Assembly: GCA_964483245.1 (NCBI GenBank)
Contig: CAZABP010000028.1
Span: forward strand, 1-57,985
Reading direction: 5' to 3'
Length of the DNA: 57,985 nucleotides
DNA from: CAZABP01 sp964483245
GTDB lineage: Bacteria; Planctomycetota; UBA1135; UBA2386
Part shown: positions 16,438-24,143 of the stretch, piece by piece
Layout of the letters: every line of letters starts with the position of its first letter
Numbering within the stretch: the first letter of the stretch is position 1
Made by a program: the position numbers and the translations under genes
The notes under the pieces: model-generated
Told to the model about the DNA's origin: nothing
The model's database searches: none
What the model saw: the letters and a program-made list of their open reading frames with translations, nothing else

Positions 16438-17372
16438 GCGCTCCCGTCATCGGCGCGCGGCACCCGGTTCTTGAACCGCGTGCCGTGCGGGTGCGCGCGC
16501 TCGTAGGCGTCGCGCAGGTGCGAGACGGTCACATGCGTGTAGATCTCGGTCGTCGCCAGCCGGCGGTGTCCGAGCAGCTCCTGCACCGCGCGCAGGTCGG
16601 CGCCGCGCTCGAGCAGGTGCGTCGCGAACGAATGGCGCAGCCCGTGCGGCGTCAGCCGCCGCGGCAGCCCGGCGCGGACCGCATGCTGGACGACCGCCTC
16701 GAACATCCAGCGCGCCGACAGCGGCGCGCCGTAGCGGTTGACGAACAACCTGCCATGCTCGGCGCGGCGACGGCGCGCGAGGTGGGTGGCGCGCGCCGGC
16801 AGGTACGCCTCGAGGGCGGCGCGGGCGGGCCGACCGAGCAGGCCGATCCGCTCGCGGCGGCCCTTGCCGCGCAGCCGGACCGCGCCGTCGGCCGGATCGA
16901 GGTCCCGCAGCGTCAGCGCGGCGGCTTCGGCGACACGGCAGCCGGTCGAGTACAGCAGCTCGAGCAGCGCGCGGTCGCGCAGCCCGAACAGATCCGCGGC
17001 GAACTCGAGCTGCAGCAGGCGGTCCACTTCGGCCGTCGTCAGCGCATGTGGGACGCGGCGCCCCAGCCGCGGGCCACGCAGCAGCTTCGCCGGATCGGTC
17101 GCCAGACCCTGCTGTTCACGTAAGAAGCGGAACAGCGCCCGCACCGCCGACAGCTTGCGCTGGATCGTTGCCGGCGCGAGCCCCTGCTCAGCCAGCTCGA
17201 CCAGCCAGCGTCGCAGCCCGCCGCGGTCGGGCAGCGCGCCGGCCGGCTGCACCGCCGCGAACGCGCGCAGATCGGCTGCATACGCACGCAGCGTGTGCGG
17301 CGACACGCCGCGCACGTCGCGCAGATGCGCGAGGAATGCCTCGATGCGTTGCACGAGCGGCGTCTCCGCCAT
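16434..17372 (-). CDS. xerC: Tyrosine recombinase of the XerC/XerD type
   Basis: 312 residues from ATG 17372 (an ATG seven codons earlier is possible). The N-terminal SAM-like domain has VSPHTLRAYAADLRAF, and the catalytic domain carries the full set: Arg in STGCRVAEAAAL, Lys in RGKGRRERIGL, HxxR in LTPHGLRHSFATH, His in LLGHRRLATTEIY and the nucleophile Tyr in that last motif. Length and layout match XerC/XerD, which resolve chromosome dimers at dif. No dif-like site or integrated element is seen beside it, so a housekeeping role is more likely than a mobile one; XerC versus XerD is not decided. The sequence CTATAGGATCC lies just upstream of the start and may be a -10 element. Confidence 0.9.
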   Translation of the reverse strand: MAETPLVQRIEAFLAHLRDVRGVSPHTLRAYAADLRAFAAVQPAGALPDRGGLRRWLVELAEQGLAPATIQRKLSAVRALFRFLREQQGLATDPAKLLRGPRLGRRVPHALTTAEVDRLLQLEFAADLFGLRDRALLELLYSTGCRVAEAAALTLRDLDPADGAVRLRGKGRRERIGLLGRPARAALEAYLPARATHLARRRRAEHGRLFVNRYGAPLSARWMFEAVVQHAVRAGLPRRLTPHGLRHSFATHLLERGADLRAVQELLGHRRLATTEIYTHVTVSHLRDAYERAHPHGTRFKNRVPRADDGSA

Positions 17373-17473
17373 CGCCGGGATCCTATAGCCCACGCCATTC
17401 GCGGCAGGGGTTCACGAACGATGCGGGCCAAGGTTGACAACGCACCGGGCCGGTCGGGATCCTTCCGCTCCGG

Positions 17474-18661
17474 ATGACGATCCCTTCCCGAGATCGGGCG
17501 CCGTCCCCCTCGTCCGAACCCCGCTCGCTGGTCGCGACCGCTGCACTGCCGGGGCCACGCTGGATCACCGGCGCGCGCTACGACCTGCTGTGGTACCTGC
17601 TGCCGTGCGTGACCGGGTACCTCGCGGTCTGGCTGCACCTGGGCCTCGCGATCCCGGCCGTGGTGCTGTGGTGGGTCTACGTCGTCGCGCTGGACGGACC
17701 GCACATCTTCGCGACGCTGTCGCGGACGGTGTTCGACCGGCAGGAACGCGCCGCGCGCAGCGGCATGTTCTGGCGCAGCCTGCTGTTGTTCGTCCCCGGC
17801 CCGCTGCTGGTGCTCGCCGGCATCGCCGGTGGCTCCCGCACGCCGTTCCTGGTCTTCCTCGTGTTCGCCAACATGTGGGCGTACTGGCACGTGGTCCGGC
17901 AGCACTACGGCTTCCTGGTGCTGTACCAGAAGAAGAACGGTGAACCCGCCGGCCGCGCGTCTCCGGTCGACTATTGGGTGTTCTATGCGCTGATGCTGCT
18001 GCCGTTCGTGTCGTTCCTGCTGCGGCACCCGCAGGCACGCGAATCGATCGGCCTCGGCCCGGCGTTGACGGCGATGCAGGGTTGGATGGTGGACGGGCTC
18101 GGCGTCGCGATCACGCTGGCGGCCGTCGTCTACGTCGCCAAGGAGCTGCGGATCTGGCTGCAGGGGGGCGCGGTCAACGTGCCGAAGAACCTGTTCCTGC
18201 TGACCTGCGTGCCGCTGCACCTGATGGTGCTGCTGCACCCGGTGATCTCGACGCAGTCGGAGCTGTTGATGTTCGCGGTCTACGTGACCGTGTTCCACAA
18301 CGTGCAGTACCACGGGATCGTGTGGTTCTACAACCGCAACCGCTACGGCGCGGATGCCGACGGCGAGCGGTACGGGATGGCGAGCCGGATCAGCCGGAAC
18401 TTCGTGACCTACTACACCGCCGGATTGCTGTTCACGGTCCTCGTGCGCTACTCCGGCTGGTTCCTGACCGGGAATGGCGAGATCCCGCTCGCGCCCGGCG
18501 CGAATGCGGTCAGCACGGCCGCGCTCGGCCCGCTGTTCACGTTCTCCGACTTCGCGTTCGCGCTGTGGTGGGGGTTCGCGCTGAACCACTACTGGCTCGA
18601 CCAGAAGATCTGGCGCACGAGCAAGGATCGGAAGCTGAACGAAGGGCTGCGGATGGCGTGA
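17474..18661 (+). CDS. Polytopic membrane protein with conserved-looking histidine motifs
   Basis: 395 residues with about nine to ten hydrophobic helices from residue 35 to the end. Histidines sit at helix borders in patterned motifs: LDGPHIFATLSRT, YWHVVRQHYGF, VFHNVQYHGIVWFYNRNRY and LNHYWLDQKIW. Such spacing suggests a buried metal centre, as in membrane di-iron or haem enzymes, but I cannot place the protein in a named family, and a transporter is also possible. It overlaps the next gene as GTGA, so the two are probably one transcript. Coding call is strong; function is unknown. Confidence 0.8.
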   Translation: MTIPSRDRAPSPSSEPRSLVATAALPGPRWITGARYDLLWYLLPCVTGYLAVWLHLGLAIPAVVLWWVYVVALDGPHIFATLSRTVFDRQERAARSGMFWRSLLLFVPGPLLVLAGIAGGSRTPFLVFLVFANMWAYWHVVRQHYGFLVLYQKKNGEPAGRASPVDYWVFYALMLLPFVSFLLRHPQARESIGLGPALTAMQGWMVDGLGVAITLAAVVYVAKELRIWLQGGAVNVPKNLFLLTCVPLHLMVLLHPVISTQSELLMFAVYVTVFHNVQYHGIVWFYNRNRYGADADGERYGMASRISRNFVTYYTAGLLFTVLVRYSGWFLTGNGEIPLAPGANAVSTAALGPLFTFSDFAFALWWGFALNHYWLDQKIWRTSKDRKLNEGLRMA

Positions 18662-19089
18662 GCAACGGCCGTACTCCGAATCCGTCACACAGCGGCAGCC
18701 TGTCGCGGATCGGCAGCGGATTGGCCAGATGGATTGCCGTCGCGTTGTTGCTGCTCGCTTTCGTAGCCTGCGCGCATGGCGAGCGCTTCATGCTCCGGAG
18801 CGAGCCAGCCGGAGCGATGGCGCTGATCGGGACGGAGCAGGAGTGCATCGAGCTCCCGGCAGTTGTGTCGATGAAGTCTGAGTGGCTGCCTGATGCGGGC
18901 GAAAGCTATGACCTGCCAGTTACCGTACGCTGGCCGGAGCGGGAGTCTCGTGGCCACATCGTCATCCGGAACCTGGGCATGAAGGGTGGCTACAAGTGTC
19001 TTGTGTGCGCTGCTCACACAATGGCGGAGCCCGGTTGGGATGTGCGCTACGACGCTGCCAGGGGACTGGTTGTGGTCGAGGTCAGGTAG
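18658..19089 (+). CDS. Small putative lipoprotein with a PEGA-like domain
   Basis: 143 residues from GTG 18658, which overlaps the stop of the upstream membrane protein (GTGA). A hydrophobic helix (ARWIAVALLLLAFVACAHG) contains a plausible lipobox with Cys in FVAC, so the mature protein would be lipid-anchored outside the inner membrane. The mature part begins MLRSEPAGAMALIG, similar to the first strands of PEGA domains found in surface lipoproteins, and continues as a short beta-rich domain with CLVC near the end. Partner of the preceding histidine-rich membrane protein by coupling. No function is known. Confidence 0.65.
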   Translation: MSNGRTPNPSHSGSLSRIGSGLARWIAVALLLLAFVACAHGERFMLRSEPAGAMALIGTEQECIELPAVVSMKSEWLPDAGESYDLPVTVRWPERESRGHIVIRNLGMKGGYKCLVCAAHTMAEPGWDVRYDAARGLVVVEVR

Positions 19090-19127
19090 TTCCGAGCAGA
19101 TGGCATGGGAAGTCGCCCTGCTCACCC

Positions 19128-20762
19128 TCACGCATGCACGCCCGGCGCCTCGGTCCCGGTCTTCGCGACCCACTCTACATAGCTCCCCGGATACACGACC
19201 GGCGGCGCGCCGCTGCGACACCCGCTGACATCGAGCACGCGGTTGGCGAGGCCGCGCAGGAACGTGCGGTCGTGCGAGACGAACAGCATCGCGCCGTCGT
19301 AGTCGGCCAGCGTCTGCACCAGCATCTCCTTGGTCTGCAGATCGAGGTGGTTGGTCGGCTCGTCGAGGACCAGGAAGTTCGGCGGGTCGAACAGCATCAG
19401 CGCCAACACCAGCCGTGACCGCTCGCCGCCGCTGAGCACGGCGATCCGCTTGTCGACGTCGTCGCCGGAGAACTGGAACGCGCCGAGCAGGTTGCGCTTG
19501 GTGCCGACGCTGACCAGCGGGAACTTCTGGTCGAGCTGCTCATAGACGGTCAGCTTCGGATCGAGCAGCTCGAGCGACTGCTGCGCGAAGTAGCCGAGCT
19601 TGACGCTGGCGCCGAGGCGCACGTTGCCGCTGTCCGGCTGCGTGACGCCGGCGACCAGCTTCAGCAGCGTGGTCTTGCCGGACCCGTTCTGCCCCATGAC
19701 ACACCAGCGCTCGCCGCGCTTGACCTCGAAGTCGAGTCCGCCGTAGATCCGGTTCGACCCGTACTGCTTGACGACGCCTCGGAACGTCGCGACGTCCTCG
19801 CCGACGCGCGGCGGCTTCTGGAAGTCGAATGGGACGATCTCGCGCCGCCGCGGCGGGTCGATCCGCTCGATCTTCTCCATCTTCTTGGCGCGGCTCTGCG
19901 CCTGCGCGGCCTTGGCGACATGCGTCCCAAAGCGGTCGATGAAGCGCTGCATCTTGGCCAGCATCGCCTGCTGGCGCGTGTAGGCCGCCTCCTTGCGCGC
20001 CGCGCGCGCCTTCTGCTCGCGCTCCAGGAAGTCGTAGTTGCCGCTGTAGGAGACCAGCTCGCCGTCGTCGATGTCGACGATCCGCGTCACGACGCGGTTC
20101 ATGAAGTCGCGGTCGTGGCAGGTCATCAGCAGCGCGGCCTTGGTCTGCTTCAGGAACCCCTCGAGCCACAGGATCGACTCGATGTCCAGGTGGTTCGTCG
20201 GCTCGTCCATCAGCAGCACGTCGAAGCTGCCGAGCAGGACCTTCGCCATCCCGACGCGCATCTTCCAGCCGCCGGACAGCGTGCCGACGTCGCCGTCGAT
20301 CTGTGCGTCGTCGAACCCGAGCCCGTGCAGGATCTCCTTGGCGCGCGCCTCGAGCTCGTAGCCGCCGAGGTGCTGGTACTCGTCCTGCACCTGCCCGAAC
20401 CGTGCCAGGATCCGCTCCAGGTCGTCCGCCTTGTCCGGATCCGCGAGGTCGTGCTGCAGCTGCTCGAGCTCGTGGTGCAGCTCGCCGAGCTGGCCGCTGC
20501 CGGCGATCGCCTCGTCGAGCACGGAGCGGCCGCTCATGTCGGTCAGATCCTGGCGGAAGTGACCGATCGCGATCCGCTTCGGCACCGAGACGTCGCCGTC
20601 GTCGGGGTGCTCTTCGCCGGTGATCAGGCGGAACAGCGTCGACTTGCCGGCGCCGTTGGGACCGATCAGGCCGATCTTCTCGCCCGGATCGATCTGCAGC
20701 GACGCTTCGACGAACAGGACCTGGTGGCCGTGCCGCTTGGAGATGTTTGTCAGCGCGATCAA
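19128..20762 (-). CDS. ABC-F family ATPase (ribosome-associated type)
   Basis: 544 residues from TTG 20762, giving IALTNISKRHGHQVLF, the usual ABC-F N-terminus; the TTG overlaps the upstream stop as TTGA. Two ABC domains without membrane segments: Walker A GPNGAGKST and GQNGSGKTT, signatures LSGGW and LSGGE, Walker B VLLMDEPTNHLD and FLVLDEPTNHLD. The linker between them is a charged helical arm (KARAARKEAAYTRQQAMLAK) ending in the P-site-tip region FGTHVAKAAQAQSRAKKMEK. ABC-F proteins act on the ribosome E site in translation control or antibiotic protection. Which subfamily (EttA, Uup, YheS) cannot be settled by eye. Last gene of the serine cluster. Confidence 0.93.
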   Translation of the reverse strand: MIALTNISKRHGHQVLFVEASLQIDPGEKIGLIGPNGAGKSTLFRLITGEEHPDDGDVSVPKRIAIGHFRQDLTDMSGRSVLDEAIAGSGQLGELHHELEQLQHDLADPDKADDLERILARFGQVQDEYQHLGGYELEARAKEILHGLGFDDAQIDGDVGTLSGGWKMRVGMAKVLLGSFDVLLMDEPTNHLDIESILWLEGFLKQTKAALLMTCHDRDFMNRVVTRIVDIDDGELVSYSGNYDFLEREQKARAARKEAAYTRQQAMLAKMQRFIDRFGTHVAKAAQAQSRAKKMEKIERIDPPRRREIVPFDFQKPPRVGEDVATFRGVVKQYGSNRIYGGLDFEVKRGERWCVMGQNGSGKTTLLKLVAGVTQPDSGNVRLGASVKLGYFAQQSLELLDPKLTVYEQLDQKFPLVSVGTKRNLLGAFQFSGDDVDKRIAVLSGGERSRLVLALMLFDPPNFLVLDEPTNHLDLQTKEMLVQTLADYDGAMLFVSHDRTFLRGLANRVLDVSGCRSGAPPVVYPGSYVEWVAKTGTEAPGVHA

Positions 20763-21826
20763 GGTCCGCCCAGTGCCTGCAGCAGGCGCGCCACGCGCGC
20801 CGGGTCGTGATCCCCCATGTGGCCGATCCGGAACACCTTGTCCTTCAGCTTGCCGTAGCCGCGATCGATGACGAAGCCGGCCTCGCGTGCGCGCGCCGCC
20901 AGCGCCGGCACGTCGCGGCCACACGCATCGATCGAGCTGACGCTCGGCGAGCGGTGTGCCGGCTCGGTGACGAACGGCCGCATGCCTGCCTGCTCCGACC
21001 ACGCGACCGTCTGCGCCTGCATCTCGCGATGGCGTGCCCAGCGCCGCTCGACCCCTTCGCGTTCGATCCGGTCCAGCTGCGCCGACAGCGCGAACAGCAG
21101 CGGCACGCAGGGTGTCGCCGGCGGCGCGTTGTCGGCGAGCGCTTTCGCCGCGGCGACGAAGTCGAGCAGGTACCCGCGTGCCGGCACCTCGGCTGCACGC
21201 GCGAGCGCGCGGTCGGAGACGGCGTACACGGTGACCCCGGGCGGCAGCGCCAGGCACTTCTGCGTACCGGCGAAAACCAGGTCGAGCTGCCAGTCGTCGA
21301 AGCGCAGCTCGGCCCCAGCGAGACTGGTCACGGCATCCACCAGGACCATCGCGTCGGGCGCCGCTTCGCGCACGGTCGCGGCCAGCTCGCGCAGCGGGTT
21401 CAACACGCCGGTCGACGTCTCGCTGTGCGTGATCGTGACGGCGTCGAAGTGCGCCCCGCGCAGCCGCTCGCGCAGCTGCGCCGGCGCATGCGCCTGACCC
21501 CAGTCGACCGCCAGCGTCTCCGCCTGCCGGCCGCAGGCGACGCTGATCTTGGCCCAGCGCTCGCTGAACGCGCCGTTGACCAGGTGCAGCACGCGCGCCG
21601 GCACGAGGTTGCGGATCGCCGCTTCCATCAGCGCCGTCGCCGGGCAGGTCTCGAACAGCACCGTCTGCCGGGTCAGGAACAGCCGCGGCAGCTTCCCGCG
21701 CAGTGCTCCGATCTCCGTCTGCGCGCGCTGGCTGCGGTGCCCGATCGCCGGCATCGCCATGATCGCGCGCAGCTCCGGCTCCACCTCGGTCGGTCCGGGG
21801 ATGAACAGCAGGTCGTGGTCGGTCAT
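20759..21826 (-). CDS. Class V aminotransferase, probable phosphoserine aminotransferase
   Basis: 355 residues. A PLP fold-type I enzyme of the SerC / alanine-glyoxylate aminotransferase group: it starts FIPGPTEVEPELRAIM, has ITHSETSTGVLNPL (substrate loop), VLVDAVTSLAGAEL (Asp that holds the PLP pyridine nitrogen) and VFAGTQKCLALPPG with the Schiff-base Lys. It more closely resembles the AGT-like branch than E. coli SerC. Its place between serB and the ABC-F gene in a cluster with serA makes 3-phosphohydroxypyruvate to phosphoserine the likely reaction, a role played by AGT-like enzymes in several lineages. Start ATG overlaps serB's stop (ATGA) and its own stop overlaps the next start (TTGA). 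Confidence 0.88.
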   Translation of the reverse strand: MTDHDLLFIPGPTEVEPELRAIMAMPAIGHRSQRAQTEIGALRGKLPRLFLTRQTVLFETCPATALMEAAIRNLVPARVLHLVNGAFSERWAKISVACGRQAETLAVDWGQAHAPAQLRERLRGAHFDAVTITHSETSTGVLNPLRELAATVREAAPDAMVLVDAVTSLAGAELRFDDWQLDLVFAGTQKCLALPPGVTVYAVSDRALARAAEVPARGYLLDFVAAAKALADNAPPATPCVPLLFALSAQLDRIEREGVERRWARHREMQAQTVAWSEQAGMRPFVTEPAHRSPSVSSIDACGRDVPALAARAREAGFVIDRGYGKLKDKVFRIGHMGDHDPARVARLLQALGGP

Positions 21827-22548
21827 CGTTGCAGGGGGGCGGCGATCTCCTGGAAGCGTGCGTCGGCCGCGATCCGCCGCTGCTCGTCCGCGCTCAACAG
21901 GTGCGGCAGCACACCAGCGAGCCGCGGCCCGGTCACGTAGAACGCGGCGCGGGACTCTACGGCTTCCCGCCGCGCGATGCCGCCGAAGCCGATGAAGCGA
22001 TCGACGACCGCCGCCGCCTCGAGGTCGGTGACGCCATCCCCGACGAACGCGAGTGGACGCTCCGCCGCCGGACGGGCCGCGAGCAGTTGCGGCTTGCCGC
22101 CGTTCCGCGCCAGCGGGCTCTGATCATCGAAGCCGGCGTATTCCCCGGTCGGCCCGAACCGCAGCCGCACCGCCTCGACGTGCGACTCCGCGATCCCGAG
22201 GTGCCGCGCCAGCACCACGACCGCGTCCCGCAGCCCGCCGCTGACGATCCCGACCGTTTTGCCGAGCGCCACGAGCGCCGCGACGACGAGCCGCGCGTCC
22301 GGCAGCGCGTGCTGCACGTACAGCTCCCCGATCCGCGCGAGCTGCGCGCGCGCCGGCGCGAGCCTCTGCAGCCGCAGTCCGTAGACCTCGGCGAGCGGGA
22401 TCTCCCCGTCCATCGCCCGCTCGGTCAGCGCCGTGATCTCGGCGCGCAGCTCCGGCGCCAGCTCGCGCGCCAGCTCGTCGACCCCCTCGATCGCGCTCAG
22501 CGTCGAGTCACAGTCGAACCAGACCGAACGGAACGGCGGCCCGCTCAC
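21823..22548 (-). CDS. serB: HAD-family phosphoserine phosphatase
   Basis: 241 residues from GTG 22548 (overlaps the serA stop as GTGA). HAD motif I is FDCDSTLSAIEGVDELA with the nucleophile Asp, motif II is VGIVSGGLRDAV, and motif III/IV is FVGDGVTDLEAA. The EGVDELA run after motif I is typical of phosphoserine phosphatases and holds the substrate-specificity Glu. It removes phosphate from phosphoserine, the last step of serine synthesis. Gene order serA-serB-aminotransferase with 4-base overlaps supports this specific assignment rather than a generic HAD phosphatase. Confidence 0.92.
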   Translation of the reverse strand: MSGPPFRSVWFDCDSTLSAIEGVDELARELAPELRAEITALTERAMDGEIPLAEVYGLRLQRLAPARAQLARIGELYVQHALPDARLVVAALVALGKTVGIVSGGLRDAVVVLARHLGIAESHVEAVRLRFGPTGEYAGFDDQSPLARNGGKPQLLAARPAAERPLAFVGDGVTDLEAAAVVDRFIGFGGIARREAVESRAAFYVTGPRLAGVLPHLLSADEQRRIAADARFQEIAAPLQR

Positions 22549-24143
22549 CGCACCGCGCGCACGGTCACGATCGCCGGGTGCTGCGCGATCCGCGCCAGCA
22601 CCTCCTCCGGCACCAGCCGGTCCAGGTTCCAGATCCCCAGCGCGGTGCGCGGGCCTTCGGCGTGGTCGGGGACGCCGAGCTGCAGCCGTCCGATGTTGAC
22701 GTCGGCCGCACCCAGGATCGTCCCGATCGCGCCGAGCACGCCCGGCCGGTCCTCGTGGAATGTCACCAGCAGCGGCCCCTCCGGGATCGCATCCAGCAGG
22801 AACCGGTCCAGCTCGACCATGCGCCCGTGGCGCTGTCCGAGCACCGTGCCGCTGACGAAGTGCCGCTCGTCGCCGACGACCGCCTCGACGCGCACGAGGT
22901 TCATGAAGTCGCGCTTCATCGACAGCGACTCCGCATGCACGCGGATCCCCCGCTCGCGTGCGATCCGCTCGGCGTTGACCGGCGTGACCAGCCCTTCGGT
23001 CCGCTTTGCTACGGCGCCGGTCAGCATCGCGACCGTCAGCGGCCGGATCGCCGACTCCGGCAGTCCGCCCTGCACGGTCAGCCGCAGCGACGCGAGCGGC
23101 CCTGGAAACGCCTGCAGCAGGAACGACGCCAGTGCGTGCACCAGATCGAGATACGGCACCACCTGCGCCGCTTCGCTCGGCGCGATGCGCGGCACGTTGA
23201 CGCCATTGACGACGACGCCGCGCGTCAGCGCGCCGGCGACCTGCTCGGCCATCTCGCGCGAGACGTTGCGCTTGGCTTCGGCCGTGCTGGCGCCGAGGTG
23301 CGGCGTCAACACGACGTTCTCGAGCTGCAGCAGCGGATGGTCGGCAGGCAACGGCTCCTGCTCGAACACATCCAGCGCCGCGCCGGCCAGGTGCCCGTCG
23401 CGCAGCGCCGCCACCAGCGCCTGCTCGTCGACGATGCCACCGCGCGCCGCGTGCACGAGCCGCGCGCCCGGCTTCATCTGTGCCAGGCGCTCGGCGTTCA
23501 GCAGGTGGTGCGTGCTGTCCGCCAGCGGCACGTGCACCGACAGGAAGTCGCTCTGCGCCAGCAGCTCGTCGAGTCCGACCATCCGGATCCATGGAGGCGC
23601 GTTGCGCGCGTCGACCCACGGATCGTGCGCGAGCACCTGCATCTCGAACCCCTTGCCGCGTTCGGCGACGACGCGCCCGATCCGGCCGAGCCCCAGGATT
23701 CCGAGCGTCTTGCCCTGGATTTCCACTCCGGTGAACCGCGTCTTCTCCCAGCGGCCCGACCGCAGCGCCGCGTCGGCCGCCGGGATCTTGCGCGCCAGCG
23801 CCAGCAGCAGCGAGAACGCCAGCTCGCCGGTCGTCACCGCGCCGGCCTCCGGCGTGTTCATGACGATGATCCCGCGCGCGGTCGCCGCCTCGACGTCGAT
23901 GTTGTCGACGCCGATGCCGGCGCGCCCGATCAGCGCGAGCCGGTCAGCACCCTCCAGCGCGCGCGCGGTGACGCGCGTCGCCGAACGCACGACCAGCGCA
24001 TCGAATCCGGCCAGCGCATCGCGCAGCGCCTTTTCGTCCATCCCCTTGCGCACGACGACCTCGCCGGCGCCGCGCAGGATCGCGATGCCCTCGTCCGACA
24101 GCTCGTCGGCGACCAGGATCCGCCGTGCCGGCGCGCGGTTCAT
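22545..24143 (-). CDS. serA: D-3-phosphoglycerate dehydrogenase, long form
   Basis: 532 residues. It oxidises 3-phosphoglycerate to 3-phosphohydroxypyruvate with NAD+, the first step of serine synthesis. Visible parts: N-terminal RILVADELSDEGIAIL, GRAGIGVDNIDVEAA, Rossmann motif LGILGLGRIGRVVA, ARGGIVDEQAL (catalytic Arg region), DVFEQEPLP, and the catalytic His in TPHLGASTAEA. After about residue 320 it continues with an ASB-type intervening domain and a C-terminal ACT domain (LLVTFHEDRPGVLGAIGTIL), so it is the type 1 form, likely under serine feedback control by ACT binding as in relatives. ATG overlaps the upstream stop (ATGA). Confidence 0.96.
   Translation of the reverse strand: MNRAPARRILVADELSDEGIAILRGAGEVVVRKGMDEKALRDALAGFDALVVRSATRVTARALEGADRLALIGRAGIGVDNIDVEAATARGIIVMNTPEAGAVTTGELAFSLLLALARKIPAADAALRSGRWEKTRFTGVEIQGKTLGILGLGRIGRVVAERGKGFEMQVLAHDPWVDARNAPPWIRMVGLDELLAQSDFLSVHVPLADSTHHLLNAERLAQMKPGARLVHAARGGIVDEQALVAALRDGHLAGAALDVFEQEPLPADHPLLQLENVVLTPHLGASTAEAKRNVSREMAEQVAGALTRGVVVNGVNVPRIAPSEAAQVVPYLDLVHALASFLLQAFPGPLASLRLTVQGGLPESAIRPLTVAMLTGAVAKRTEGLVTPVNAERIARERGIRVHAESLSMKRDFMNLVRVEAVVGDERHFVSGTVLGQRHGRMVELDRFLLDAIPEGPLLVTFHEDRPGVLGAIGTILGAADVNIGRLQLGVPDHAEGPRTALGIWNLDRLVPEEVLARIAQHPAIVTVRAVR

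Noticed and set aside
16434..17372. Xer gene as the integrase of a mobile island
   Set aside because: Sequence has the XerC/D layout, neighbours are housekeeping-like, and no att repeats, tRNA target or cargo are visible.
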